From Trissonchulus latispiculum (Eukaryota > Nematoda > Enoplea > Enoplida > Ironidae), in assembly GCA_030248195.1 (NCBI GenBank), contig JASAND010021513.1, forward strand, positions 1 to 64,000: a stretch of 64,000 bases of DNA, in the 5' to 3' direction. The notes under the pieces were generated by a model, which was given only the letters and a program-made list of their open reading frames with translations, searched no databases and had not been told where the DNA came from. Positions 12,655-25,123 of this stretch are shown here, in pieces. Position 1 is the stretch's first letter; each line of letters starts with the position of its first letter. Made by a program: the position numbers and the translations under genes.

Positions 12655-13451
12655 AACCACTATTTGCCCACCCATATAGTGGAGTGGGAAGGCGTAACTG
12701 AATCAGACACCTACTTTGAATGCAACACTGCTCAGATTGTAGAAATCCACGACGTTAACTGCAATCCTCAAGCACAATGTGCCCTTTTAGCTATTTTATT
12801 TGCCGGATCTGAGACGAAACTGTCCACTTGATTCTCGTCCTGGAAAATTCCTTAGCAATTTCGGAGCCTAGGCTTAGTCTCTATTGTGAGATTTCGAATA
12901 CAAGCATAGCAGTCGAATTTCATTGATTCACTGGTGATAAGATAGCATAGACTACAAGACTTCTGCCCAAAAATTGAAGGGCATTCAAACAACAAATTGT
13001 TTCCCATACAGGGAGCAAGTATTTAATCTCCAAGCGTCTCTTCTGAGAGAAGAAATTCCGCTACTTTACGAAAACGTTTTGGGGATAAAAACAGTTATAA
13101 TGGTGGATCACTCCATTTTCGGCAAACGATAAAACAATCGCAACCGATGAAAACGCAACCGCTAGTAATACATCGTCGAAACTAACGTTATCCTTTACCC
13201 TACCTTCAGCAAGATTATTGTCTCAGGTGACGCTGCAACCTTTGCCACCTTATTGGGATGAGATAGAGTGTATGCGCTAAATATTTGGATTTTAAAAGCA
13301 GTCATTTTGAAGGACGACCAAAACGTATTCTAAATGTGTAATCATAGTGAACTTTGCTGCTTGAAAATTTGCTGAGACTTTGAAAGTTTTGAGAAGCAGA
13401 ACCTGAGTCACCAAATCAGGGATACTTGCAAGCGGAATGGAAATGTGCAAA

Positions 13452-13457
13452 TTTATT
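13452..13457 (-). promoter_or_regulatory. Poly(A) signal AATAAA of the secreted-protein gene
   Basis: AATAAA on the - strand, about 58 bp beyond the TAA stop at 13515-13517. Position and orientation fit 3' end formation of that gene. Confidence 0.5.
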
Positions 13458-13514
13458 AACTAAATGTACAGTAATCTTTACAAAAACAGTATTTCAGCTT
13501 CAGTTCATGTCATT

Positions 13515-16500
13515 TTAGTTTTCAGATTGGGCGTTGTTTCTTCGTCCTCCTTTTCCTCCGCGTCGACCCTGGAACCCCTGGAATTGAGGTCCACCTCCTC
13601 TCTGTCGCCGCTCACAGGGAAAGTCTTCCTCGCTCACGCTGAAATAGAAACAGCTCTTGAAACCTAATTTGCATATTCTCTAGTTAATGAATATTAAGGA
13701 CCTTCAAAAACTAAAACTTTACTGCTTTTTGTGTAACGCTTTGAAAGATGAAAGTAACGAAATTTATTTTCGGCACTATTCTAAAAGTACAGAGAGCAAC
13801 AATGATATTGAAATTATGTGCTTTTCCCTCCTGGCTTCGTTGCTGTTGTACGCCTAACTGCTGTCCGAGAGGTTCCATTGCCAAAGTGGAGCCAAATCTT
13901 TTCTTTTTAATATAGGTTTATATGCTCTGAGCTGTGGCTTAAATTTCATAGAATAATGAAAATTAATGGTTGACCAGATACTACATATAAAACAAATATA
14001 ATCGTAAATATAAGTGTACCCTAGGGCGCTTTGTATGCAGAGACAGCCTTCGTTTCTGGACTGTGCATCTTCTGAGCTTTCGCGACACTCGTCGTGAGCA
14101 GCTCTGATGTTTTCAAAATCAATTGAGCATCTGAAATAATGAGACTAATAATAATAAAAGTTAAAGAAAATTAATAATCTGGCTAATAATAAGTTAGTAA
14201 AGAGTGGTGATCCAATAATCACAAAATCTCTCGTTCAGGTACACCTTCTTTACCATCATGTTTGAATGAAATATCGATGTTAGACAAAAACCAGCCAAAA
14301 GAAAATCTGAAATTTAAAACGGTCAAACTTTACCCCAACTCTTCAGCACATTGTTGGAGTGGATTTTTTCCGAATCCAAATCCCTTTCCGCCCTTCCCGC
14401 CTCCGAATCGAGCTCTGGAAGCGTTTCTCTGATTTCCACCCTCCGTTTGCGGTTCCGGTCGGTTTTCTCGGCGGCACTCCGACAGACAGCTCTGGTAGTC
14501 CTTGTATTCCTGAAAGTAGTAAACATAAATTATTTATATAATGGATTTGATACGAAACTTTGAGATTCTAATTCTGTCGAACAACTATCAAATTTTGGTC
14601 AGTCCAACACCGTCTATTAATACTATGTTCATTTTGTTTGTTTACTATCTCTTTAAACTTCAGACTTTTCGTGTTCTTTCTAAGTCTTAGCACAAAGGTA
14701 CAATTCACGACATGTGAAGCAGTCGAGTGATGAGTTAAACTGGTTGGTCCGTGTACTGTCTTACTGGGGATCGTGTACACTGAAGAAGCCTTATTCCACT
14801 TATCGTAAAGAGCAGAGAGTAGAGTTGCCAATGGAAGGGCTTTCCTTGAGATAAACCACTTTATTATATTCAAATCAGAAACCCCTGGAAGGGTTCGAAC
14901 CACCGCCGTTCCGCTTGCAAGTCAGACGTGCTTACCACTACACCACCGGGCCACCAGCTAAACTTCCATATCAATCTTTTTTTGCCTGCTTCCTTTACAG
15001 TGTAAAACCATTCCGAAATCCAGTTGCCCTACTTAGCACGTATCAACAGTCACAGTTCGGCATTACCTGTGGGATGTTTTCGTTGTCCGCAAGACCGCGA
15101 TTTCCGAAACCTCCGCCGAATCCTCCATTTCTCCCGCGACCGGGACTGCGACGCTTCCGAGCCGAACCAGAACAGCTGAAACACAGAATTTTTACTTTAG
15201 GTGATACTTTGAGAATCAACTTTAAATTTCTTACAGGGGATTGCACCAAATAAGTTAAACTTCAGATTATCTTAACGTCAGCTAATCTCCAGTTAACTCC
15301 AGATTAAATGGAGTTTAAGTTGGTCTGAAGTTAATCCTTTATTGACCTATAAGTTTTGGTTAACAAATTTTATAAGTATTTATAGATATTTATGATTTTA
15401 TAATTTGATAAAATAAGTTTTGTCACAAAATAAGTTAACCAAATAGTTTAATTTAAATAGATAAACTTCAAATTAACTAAAGATTAGTTTAACTTTTCTT
15501 AGTCTGATTTGGTGCAACGAGAAAAAGTTTAACATTGGATAATTTAATCTTGAGTTTATCTATTCCAAAGTTAATCGTAAAGATAAGTTAAACTGAAGTT
15601 AATCGTAAACTTAATCTTATTTAGTGCAAACGGTCGTTAGTTTCTTTTTCTTCTTAACTCAACACTTGCACTCAAGTTCAACTGAACTAGCAGACAAGAA
15701 AACCTATTCTTGCACAGCTTTTTTCAACGTAGTCCCGTCAGGCACGAAAGTTTACTTGGATTAGATGTCTTAGGGTCTTAGATGCTGAAGTGACAATTTC
15801 ATTCCTTACATACCAGTATCAAACAAGTACTGATCATGAACTTTCTCCAAAATTGGTGCCGTCATTAATACAAAGGGAGAGTGCATTTAAAAATTGTAAT
15901 CCAATTTCCCGAGTTGACAGAGAAAGCGTCCCATTACATATATACCGTTTGGAAATGTTCAATATTAATTATTAATCAAATCGTTTTGTTTACATGTTGG
16001 GATTGCTGAGGAGACACTGATTTAGTTTTTCCTTTTTCTGGCCGAATTCGGATCGCTTCGCTTCCGCCTGGGACCGACACTGGCTCAAGGCGGACTGGTA
16101 GGAGCCAAGAGTCGATTCACACCTGAAAAAAGAAACAGAAACATAAATAAGGATAAAAATGATGAAATAATTAGAACTATATAAAGTTAAGTTTTGACAA
16201 GAGAACTGTTTATTTATGTATTACCTAAACTATTTTACTTTTATTTTGCTATATTTTATTTATTTTTTATTCAGAAGGTTCAACAGCTACAATATTTTGG
16301 CGATGCAGTCTTTCAATCACCTAACTTGGTTTCGTTCGAGCCAAAGTTCTGATTACGTTAACTTAACTGATTACGTAACTTCTGGAAAATTTGCCACCCT
16401 TTCGGGATAAGCTACCTGTATGATCAATATTGGATTTTAATTACTTTCTTCTTGATGTCCGGCCAAACGTAACTGAAATAGTACATAATCTTGATCTCTG

Positions 16501-18325
16501 CTGCTTCCTTGCAAATTTTTAGGACTTTGAAATTTTTGCAAAGCTTCACCTGAGACAACCATCCTTCTGGAAAATTTCAAAAATTAAAACAAGTTTTCAA
16601 GTTTCAATTTGGATTTTTCCAAAACTTCTGACCAAGTTATTTCCAAATATCGGGAGACGTAAGACTTAGGTTTGCTTAGGTTAGGTTTATTGCCAGCACA
16701 ATCCACATGTTGACGGCAAGAATTTAAAGCAATTACAACAATATAGTGCAGCAATAATAAGGCCGAGAGAGCCATTATCTGGCTACTATGCACAGCCTTT
16801 AAGAAATCGCTGAAAGAACATCTTGCAAATTTCTTTTAAAAGTATCGGAATTTAGACTAGAACTTGGCAGTGAGTTCCAAATTGGAACAACACGTAAAGT
16901 AACAACGTTTTTTTACATCCAAACGGCATCTTTTATAAAAAGTTTCATATTATGACCCCTTACCATATAATCATTGTGAAAAGCAAAAAAGATATCTGAA
17001 ACTACATCTAACGCATTATTAAGTAGGGTTATCTTGAAAACTAGAATAAGGTCCGTCCCTTATAATTCTGCGTTCTTCCAAGCTAGTCATATGAAGCTTT
17101 TCCAGTCTAGCCGGATAAGGAACTGCGGACATTCCGGTAACATTTTTGTAAATTTTCGTTGGACATTCTCTATTATGTCAATGTCTTCCAATTAATGTGG
17201 ATTCCAAATTTCATAGGCAACTTTGGACGAACTTATGTGTTAAAAAGTTTTATCAAAAATTTAGGTTCCCTAGAAACAAAACTTTTAAATATTAAATTTA
17301 CGAGACGATTTCCATCAGCAGCTACTTTTGAGCAATGAATGTGGCTTTTTAAGTCACTATCACACCCAAATCTTTGATGGTATTTACTTTACTTAACGGT
17401 TCATTGTTAAGAAAATATTGAGTACCGGGATTTTGCCTTCCAATATGTAACACAGTACATTTTTGAACAGCAACTTGTAGTTGCATTGCAGGGAACCAGG
17501 ATTCTATCTGTGTTAAATCTTGTTGCAGGTATTGGGTACTAAAATTTTTAGGAAAGATAAAGTTTAGAATCATCCGCAAATAATTTCAGAGAGCTATCAA
17601 TTACCACTTCGGCTGGATCGTTTATGTATATCAGAAAAAGAATCTGACCTAAAATGCTTCCTTGAGGTACTCCAGAAGTGACATTTTTACAACTGGATCT
17701 ATAAGATCCAATCTGTACAAACTGTTTCCTTTCTGTAACATAGTTTTCCAACCATATTAGAAAAAGATTTGGAATGGACTATTTGGATCCCACCACCCCA
17801 CCCCCCCCCACCCCCAATTAAAGACTCTTCGAATCACTAACTGTTGTTGACATTTCTCCTGGATCTGCTCGTGTTCGCTTTTTTTCGACGACGAGTCTTC
17901 TGAAAATTTAGCCTTGAACTCGGCCTGCTTCGCTTCGACACATTTGCTCAAACTACCGCAGGGGCAGTCCTGAAACAGAAAGTAAAAACACACTCTAAAC
18001 AGTACAAAAATTAATATTATATAAACTACTATGCTAGGGACAGACTGACTAGAGGCCCCACATTTCTGAGGCACTGAGTTAAAATCTATATATTCGCAGA
18101 TGTTATTTCGGGGTGGCAGGGGGAAATGTTTAAATCTAACGAAGCAGTGTTCTCATAATTAGTTCTTGCCTTTGAACATATGAACAGGAAGGCAGATTCG
18201 CTCAAGGTTCTCCACGAAATCAATAGTAATTTTGTTCATAGCCTAATACTTCTAAGACAATTTACCTGGGAAAACACTCCGTTTCCCAAAATCAGGATCA
18301 CAGTTGCGACCAAGAAACTGCTCAT
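13515..18325 (-). CDS. Secreted cysteine-rich, Gly/Arg-rich protein (unrecognised)
   Basis: Seven exons with matching phases: 18325-18266, 17969-17842, 16122-15994, 15175-15067, 14509-14334, 14130-14020 and 13638-13515 (stop TAA). They encode 278 residues, and each internal junction has a GT donor and a (T)nCAG-type acceptor. Exon 1 is exactly a signal peptide (MSSFLVATVI..., cleaved near GVFSQ). The mature chain has about 16 cysteines, many in repeats of the form aromatic-x(3)-L/H-x-x-C (SYQSALSQC, DYQSCLSEC). Exon 4 carries RKRR at about 112-115, a furin-type site, followed by a Gly/Phe-rich stretch (GGFGGGFGNRG). Further Gly/Lys/Phe-rich (GGKGGKGFGFG) and Gly/Arg-rich stretches occur in exons 5 and 7. 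I do not recognise the family. It is secreted, possibly processed and probably disulphide-bonded; a structural or antimicrobial role is only a guess. Its introns hold a SINE, an inverted-repeat element and a LINE fragment. Confidence 0.78.
14600..14955 (-). mobile_element. tRNA-derived SINE in intron
   Basis: On the - strand 14955-14887 reads as a tRNA-like head: A-box-like TAGTGGTAAGC, an anticodon-loop-like CTTGCAA, and B box GGTTCGAACCC at 14901-14891. The stems pair poorly, so it is not a functional tRNA. Non-tRNA body sequence follows towards 14600; that end is approximate. It lies in the intron between 15067 and 14509 of the secreted-protein gene. Confidence 0.5.
15237..15633. mobile_element. 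Inverted-repeat element, GTTAA-rich
   Basis: One end reads TTGCACCAAATAAG and the other CTTATTTAGTGCAA, imperfect reverse complements. The interior is full of short AGTTAA/TTAACT units in both orientations. Related sequence flanks the TTAA element at 19309-20531 (about 19262-19308 and 20545-20650), so that insertion split another copy. No target duplication is clear. It lies in an intron. Confidence 0.5.
16850..17760 (-). pseudogene. Decayed LINE reverse transcriptase fragment (jockey/CR1-like)
   Basis: On the - strand, broken frames read as the second half of a non-LTR reverse transcriptase. The segment TSGVPQGSILGQILFLIYIND is motif B. FADDSKLY is the catalytic motif C, and CTVLHIG and DLGV come from the thumb region. 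RLEKLHMTSLEERR, near 17090, matches the region after the RT domain. At least two frameshifts and no ORF over 80 residues mark it as dead and 5'-truncated. It sits in the intron between exons 2 and 3 of the secreted-protein gene and is unrelated to the LINE at 43575. Confidence 0.75.
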
Positions 18326-18419
18326 GTTTAGGATATATAAAGCCAAAACACTGAGAGAAGAAAAGTTGTGACGGAAAGACGATTTCTGCAGAGCATGCCG
18401 ACTGAAAAGTCGGTCCTCC

Positions 18420-18428
18420 TTTTATACT
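18420..18428 (-). promoter_or_regulatory. TATA box of the secreted-protein gene
   Basis: On the - strand GAGTATAAAAGGAGG lies about 95 bp before the start codon at 18325. An initiator-like TCAGT is about 25-30 bp downstream of the TATA. This gives a 5' leader of about 70 nt that contains one short upstream ATG. The position supports the chosen start. Confidence 0.6.
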
Positions 18429-18430
18429 CC

Positions 18431-19304
18431 GATCTTCACCCACCACTCAAGAGATAATTTCTGATTTCCTGTTTTTGCAAGTCGAAAATTATCCTCGTTA
18501 GATGCAAAATTGTAGTCCAGATTTGGCATTGTTTGCCATCAAAACATGGCGGAGGCGACACAGATTAGCGACTTTTGCGGAGGAGTTTTCGACTACAGTA
18601 ATATCAAAATTCTAGTTTGGATACCAGTTTTTCTGTGAACAAAAATTCGTGCAGCTCACCTAAAAACTTGTTTCACCATTCATCAAATTTTAGTCCTATA
18701 TTGCACTTTTTTCACAAGCTATTACATTTTTAAACTTTATTTTCACGGGCATTTGCTTAACAATAAACAATAAACCAGAATAAACAGGAAATTTCCTGTC
18801 CCAAAACAGGTCATAGCATGATAGTTTAAATTTATTTATTCTGCCAATGCAGCACTCGCCCATGCAGGTACTCTAAAAAGGTTCAAATCAAATATAGCAT
18901 ATGCTATCAAATTGAGTAACATTGTAAACTGTAATTGTAACTGTAGTCGTAATTAGTCTCAGCGCAAATTATACGGCTGGGTGAGACTATTCAAGTCTAA
19001 CAAACTTAGTGGATGAATTAAATGCGAAAGACCATTTGCGTCAATTTTCAGAAGTTCTGATTACCTTGTTCTGCAATCTTGTTCATGTTTTAAAATCAAT
19101 TGAGTAACAAGTAATCAAGTAGAATATTTGTCGTAATGTAATAAAGCTGGGCGTGTACGCCAAATAAATGAGTAAATGAGGAAGAAAAAGAAAGTCATGT
19201 AAGCCGGACAGGTCGGTAAGAAAGTCTGCACAGCTCAGGTACAGTAACCTCCTCCAGTACACACTTTAAATTGGATGTCAGGATTAGTCTATTTTAACTC
19301 CGGA
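18431..19304. other. Upstream region of the secreted-protein gene
   Basis: No second gene or divergent promoter was recognised; AT-rich sequence with no clear repeat boundary until about 19262. Confidence 0.4.
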
Positions 19305-19308
19305 TTAA

Positions 19309-20531
19309 GGGGGGGGGTCGCGATTTTTCGACCATCTCCGATTTTTCTCATTTTCACATATTTTGTAGTCCTCATGGGTCCCCAAAACAAGACAAGTGCG
19401 TTTGTTGCAAAACTTTTCCTATCATTCACAATAGCCCTCCAAAGGTGACCCCGACATGTGTTAAACATAGGAAAATGAAAAAGTTAGGAAAATTTTTCTG
19501 CTACCAAAAGTTTGAGCGCTGTGTACGAGAAAATCGGCTACAACTTGGTGTAAACCTAATCTGGACTAGGTAGAGTGCTAATATCTATACGACATTATTT
19601 CCTGTAGGGCCGCTTATTTTATACGAATTTACAAAGTTCGGGGAAGTCGGTTTTTGCTCAAAATCGCTCTACAAATGTGTAGCTCGTTGAACGTTTTGTC
19701 CTGTCCTGAACTAACCCTTCGGTATAGAAACTTCGCGTTTAGTTATTAGCACAGTACATTGCTAGAGCTCTATTTGAATATAATCAATCCCTGTCCAGGC
19801 TTTTCAGTAGCTCACAGTTTTGGTAGCAGAAATTTCATTTTTCCTCAAAATTCATCATTTTTCGAAATTTTCGTGTTTAATGCTTTATAAGTCAGCCAAA
19901 ACTTAAAATATCTCAATAAAATTTGGTGTGCTAATTGGCATGCATAATGCCAATATGTGTGTAAAATTTCATGCCAATAGCCTGTGTTTTGCGTTGGCTA
20001 CATACTACGACAGCATGGCGGACACCTATGTGCCAAAAATGTCAAATTTTCAAGTTTTTCAAATATAGCCATATTTTATATCAAATTGAAGCTCTCGATG
20101 TCCTGAACATTTTATCTTCTTACACCAAGTCTCTACAAAGCAGTATAAGAAAGTTAGAGCGAGTTAAAGTTTGAAGCAAATGACAGTCGGAATGAGCATT
20201 ACCGAATCGTTCAAATGCCGTTTCTCGCTCGTTGCTTGGCTTGCCACTGTTATTTATGCACTAATAAATAGCCCCAACTAGGGGCTTTAATTTGATGTAT
20301 TTGTCATGCCGTAGTCTGTTGTCGTCCTATGTGTACACGACTTCGAAGCCCTCAGCGAGGCATACTGGCGCAAATACTAAATTGTAGGGATTTGAACTGA
20401 AATATCTCTAAACTGGATTGACCCTGGACTCTAAAAATTTGTCTTGTTTTTGGCCACCTAAGGGGGTATATTATACCCAAAAATGAGCGTAATCGGTGAC
20501 CATAAAATTTGGTACCCGGCGACCCCCCCCC
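19309..20531. mobile_element. TTAA-flanked G-run element, copy 1
   Basis: 1223 bp, bounded by TTAA (19305-19308 and 20532-20535), beginning with nine G then TCGC and ending GCGA then nine C. Just inside the ends are TCGACCATCTCCGATTTT and a matching inverted ATGAGCGTAATCGG segment. It is a diverged sister of 38193-39421, with almost the same length and shared blocks such as TGTTAAACATAGGAAA. No transposase ORF. The TTAA target resembles piggyBac, but the tips begin with G rather than the usual C. Confidence 0.8.
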
Positions 20532-20535
20532 TTAA

Positions 20536-21739
20536 GTCGCTATTCTCCAGCCGTTTCGTTGCACCAGTCAGGGTCATTAATCTATTCTCCAGTTAACCTC
20601 GAGTATAACTTATTCCCTAACTGTCAAAAATTTAACTCTCAGTTTGATAAGGGTTAACTGAAGAATAATGTTCAGTAGTCAGGTTAGGTAAGATAAATCT
20701 TGCTAAACAAAAGTCAACAAAATTAAAATTAATAATTTGGCTGTATTTATAATAAGAACATTAAAAATTCAGCAAAAATATTCAAGTTATATATGATTCC
20801 TGCAATTATACCGCCAAATCATTGTTCGGAGTACATAAGTTGGTTTCATCCGAAATAACAATTTTTATTCAACAAAAAGTATATATACAATTGGATAACG
20901 GTACCCAGCTTCTTATACATATTTGCTTTGACATTTAGACATTCATCAATTTAAAAGTACAACAACAGAGAAATTTAGACTAAACTACCACTCAAGAAAT
21001 AACCAATCATACACCAAACATGAATAAAATTTCGAAACGAGTACAAAAACAGCTTATAAAGAATAAATCAAACCTCGCAAATTCGTTTAAACCCCTTCAA
21101 CAATTATTATCTCAACGATATGTCCCTAAGCCGTCGCGGCTAAACTAAGTTACTTGTAATGACCTACTAAAACTTTCTTTCTAAAATAAACGTCCATATT
21201 AAAGAATTAGATTAAAAAGGAAATAAAGCTCAATAAAGTACTACCAATAAATTTAGGTCGACCCCTGAGGTCGCCTCGGAGTCTACAAAAAGGAAGAAAA
21301 CTTAAATCAATAACTTACAACCCTTCTTGAAATCCAAGAGACGTAGGGAAAGGCGCTATATAAAAATACACTAGGCAGAGGTAAACGACCGACCGCACAC
21401 TGGGCTGCAAAATTAAGAGACTGACTAGTTTTTAAAGTGAAGGCTGAGAAAGACGCCTGATAGATTTTGATTGGCTAAATTTGAGACCCCCTTTGCAAAC
21501 TGGATGCTCAGCGAGCATCCAGAGAAACTTCAAAGGACAAACAGCGCCACCTAGTCGCTAAGTGAGCTGAATAAAACCCCACATATTTTAACATAGAAAA
21601 TAATCGAATTCACACCAATTTCAACACAAATTTACACCACACATATTTCTCGTTAAGAACACCACTCTTACTAAAATTTCACACTAAAACAAACTCACTA
21701 AAATTACACATAACTCACACATTACATCACACACATTAC
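20536..21739. other. Intergenic, no gene seen
   Basis: Starts with the right part of the GTTAA-type repeat (to about 20650), then AT-rich unique sequence. No exon recognised. Confidence 0.4.
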
Positions 21740-22075
21740 ACCTGATTCTGTTCCTGAAATTAGACCCCCGTTCCTGTTCCTGGTTTTAGACCCCCGTTCC
21801 TGTACCTGAACTTAGACCCCCGTTCCTGTTCCTGAAATTAGACCCCTGTTCCTGATTCTGTTCCTGAAATTAGACCCCCGTTCCTGTTCCTGAAATTAGA
21901 CCCCTGTTCCTGATTCTGTTCCTGAAATTAGACCCCCGTTCCTGTTCCTGGTTTTAGACCCCTGATCCTGATTCTGTTCCTGAAAATAGACCCCGTTCCT
22001 GTTCCTGTTCCTGTTCCTGGTTTTAGACCTTTGTTCCTATTCCTGTTCCTGTTCCTGTTCCTGGTTTTAGACACC
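21740..22075 (+). repeat. Minisatellite of TTCCTG units
   Basis: Imperfect tandem array mixing TTCCTG hexamers with a longer unit of the type CCTGAAATTAGACCCCCGTT (about 20-26 bp), about a dozen copies. It ends at AGACACCACCTCTG. Confidence 0.85.
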
Positions 22076-22448
22076 ACCTCTGCTCAGTCCACAAAGACAG
22101 GGAAGTCTTTGGTTGCCCTGAATAGTAAGATCTTAACATGAGTAATAAATATATGCTGAAGTGAAGATTATTTACTTTTAGTGAAAGTATGTATGCATAA
22201 AAGAATTGACGTGAGATTTTAGAAAGAGAAAATGGGAGGGGGAACCTACATGTTTGGACAAAAGGTAGGGGAAGGTAGAATACACAGCCATAACCAAGGC
22301 TGTTTAATTCACACCCTTCACAGAAAACCCAAGCTTAAACTTCATTTGTTCATTCTGTTTCTGACATCTATAAACCAGGCTGCAGATCGGTTCAATTTAG
22401 AACCCTCCGGCATGAAGACTTTAAGCTAAAATGTTGGGAGCAGACTTA
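22076..22448. other. Intergenic, no gene seen
   Basis: No credible coding or repeat signal. Confidence 0.35.
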
Positions 22449-22456
22449 GAGCATCA

Positions 22457-22917
22457 AAGCTGGAAGTGGGACAAAATCTTTGACCCGCACTCGACCCTCG
22501 ACCCGTCGACCCTACCTACCCACTTTACTCATACCCGTGACCCGAGGAAAATTGTTTAACCCACGTGACTCACTTAATTATTAATTAATGATGCACTAAG
22601 GCTAACTCTTGGCCAAGAATAAAATAGTGCAAATTTTTAGTTATTTAAAACAGTTGACCGTGCCTACAGTTTGATGAAAAGCAACTAAATTGACCTATGT
22701 CGAATCTTTTATAATTTTAATTATAATTGTATTGTAAATGATTATGGCACAAAGCCGAAAAGCTTTCAAGAGTTTTAAGCTTAGTTTCTAAAATCTATTT
22801 TCTGAGCCTTGATTGACCCAAGTTTAACCACCTTTGACCCGCGGGTCTCATGTTTTGACCCAAACTTTACCCAACCCGCTTCTACCCGCGGCTAAACATG
22901 ACTCACTTCCAGTTCTG
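22457..22917. mobile_element. Probable hAT-like element with GACCC arrays
   Basis: The ends contain CTGGAAGTG and CACTTCCAG in inverted orientation, flanked by GAGCATCA (22449-22456) and GAGCATGC (22918-22925), 6 of 8 identical. Just inside both ends are repeats of GACCC/ACCCGC. At 461 bp it has no coding capacity. The architecture matches the other hAT-like elements here, but the duplication is imperfect. Confidence 0.6.
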
Positions 22918-22925
22918 GAGCATGC

Positions 22926-24069
22926 GAAACTTTGTTGGAAAAATTCAAAAATTACCAAATAAAAGGCAAAATTCATATTAGCAAAAGCCCGTACTCTTCT
23001 TACCTACCTAATAATCTTGTGGATTTAACTATTTTTCTATATCCACTGTGCAAAGCAATTATATATGGGATGCTTTAAATTTCTTACAGAGGTTATACTG
23101 TCTTCCCTCTGAACAAGAATCAAGGCAAGCAACAAAAGAAATTGACAAACCGCAGCAACAGTGCGTGGGTACGAAGCTAAGGTCGAGAAAAAGTCTGAAA
23201 AGGACAAATAGCTATGTAATGAAAAGGCCATTTCCTACGGTCTAATAACGGTTAAGCAGCTTTTAAAGACAAACTAGCAGGAGATAAATGAAGTCTAGTA
23301 GAGCAATGGGTTTAATAGAAAAAGAGAGCAAGTTCAAAAAGTCTGAGCTTGAGACTTGAGAGAGAGCACAGTAGAGCAGACACTGTGATGGCCGGTTAAT
23401 GAGAGAAACTTGAATTTGGGTCTAAAGAGCTTAGATCTAAGACATAGATAGTCGACTGCAGAAATAATTAGAGAACAGGCAAATGTAGGTTTCGCTGTCA
23501 TGGTGACTAACGAACTCTAGGACAAAATTCGTATCCCTAATGAAACAAGATAATATTAAAGAAATTTTTCTAGACTTCCGAGCCGACCAATATGTGATGA
23601 TATGATAAGAAAAAATTATGCCTCTAAAATGGCGCTCCTTAATCAGCATACTGAAACCTATCGGGAACATATATACGTAAGATTCACGCAATGGCAGATA
23701 GATATGGCTGGTTCGGTTTTAATTTTTTTCAGAAAAACGGTATGTAACAATTTAAACAGTTTCCTTAATTAGGCTTACTTAGGGTTTACAGTCGATCCAT
23801 TTGCCATGGTTCACTCCAGCAGAATAGGGTCATTCCACTGTAGTGTCTCTGGTTTGAAGCTTTGCGTCCCGGGTAAGCCAAGTAAACCCGGATTAGCGAC
23901 GTAATCCGGGTTTGCGCGTTGATAGCATTGGCCCCCAATATTTCTATAATCATGATTACCCATCTTCAGGTACAAAAGGTATCGTTGGCTTCAATCTGTC
24001 GGTCCAGGTGGTTCAGTTCACACGTAACTCAGTTTGCATGCATACACTGCACAAAACAAAAGTTACAAT
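22926..24069. other. Intergenic with a short perfect hairpin
   Basis: AAACCCGGATTA at 23884-23895 is exactly inverted at 23902-23913 with a 6-nt loop. No gene recognised. Confidence 0.4.
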
Positions 24070-24265
24070 AGTTCGAAGAATCTGGACATATAAAAACGGC
24101 ACCCTTTGAAATCGCAAGGGAAATTTCAAAAAGTTTTCACGAAAAGAATGATCTCATCATTCCGGTTCAGAACACATATAGTATATGGTAGCGTAGTATG
24201 TCTTTTGATATAAAGAAATCCATTTCGCTTTCTACGCTTTTTGGTGGACTTTAGTTTAGCAGTGA
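24070..24265 (+). repeat. Third copy of the 0.8-kb inverted-repeat arm
   Basis: Matches the right arm at about 5990-6190: shared GGGAAATTTCAA, GATCTCATC, ATAAAGAAA and TTTCGCTTTCTAC in the same order. Only one arm is present. Confidence 0.55.
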
Positions 24266-25115
24266 GCTGGACAGTTTAGCGTGGCGTAGTTAAAGTTTTT
24301 AGAGTTCATCTACAGTTTAGATGCCCTACATTGCAATTTTCTGATTGATGATGTGCAACCCGGACGGTCGACGAGCGATAATGGTCGGCCGGCCACCTGC
24401 TCAGGCCGATCGGTCTCAAACACTAACCACAAGCCTAGGGTTATGCTCAATACGGACAAGGGGGGGACGGGGCCTCAAATTGGGCCTTGGGCCACCAACA
24501 CAAGTTATCCCGTCTTGCCAGTGCAGTGGCACACGAAACAGATTCGAATGAAAGAAACTGTAGGAGTTAGAATAGGCCCCAGAACAACCATAATTAAGCT
24601 CGTCTTCTACTGCCGATAACTTGTAAGCAAATCTATAAAGATTTACTAGAGAAAACCTTCCTCATTTTTACGATTTGAATGTCTGCTAGCGTATACAACA
24701 GTCTAAGTGTGAAGGAAGGATTTAAGGGAGTATAAAAATATACCCTAACAAGCAGCATATATTCCATACATCTTGATAAGATAGTTTTCCAAGAAGCGAT
24801 ATAAAGCTGAAATGTGATAGTTTGCCAAAAGCTGAAATTAAAAAACAGCTTTATTTAATACGTTAGCATTGGCAAATTTCAAACTGCCCACATGCAATCA
24901 AAACAGGGTCCGGTTTGGCGGCCGTGTCCGACACCGACTCCTTGTTGGGCCCGGCCCCGAACAACCCTACGCTACAACTACTATTTTGCATAGGAAATGC
25001 AGACTTGGGATGGCTGCGCAAATTTTTATTTCAGAAGAAACTATCTAACTTCAATGGTAGCCGCGCCTGCCAAAACAGGGCCATTGCCATCAGCCTAGCC
25101 CTTCCTACATGACCC
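24266..25115. other. Intergenic, no gene seen
   Basis: GC-richer patches near 24350-24540 and 24905-24980 carry short ORFs with no recognisable product. Confidence 0.35.
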
Positions 25116-25123
25116 CACCATAG

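Larger units (their letters stand above)
11973..13514. other. Intergenic; possible receptor relic
   Basis: From 12330 the text around ATGGTTAGTCTCAATTCC resembles the start of the receptor gene (ATGGATGTTAACTC) but hits a stop after 18 codons. A relic of a duplicated receptor is possible but weakly supported. Duplicated block copy 2 lies at 12595-12654. Nothing else was seen. Confidence 0.35.

Noticed and set aside
21360..22090. A hAT-like element with ends CAGAGGT and ACCTCTG around the TTCCTG array
   Set aside because: Only 7 bp match and the flanking 8-mers differ, so it does not meet the standard used for the others.
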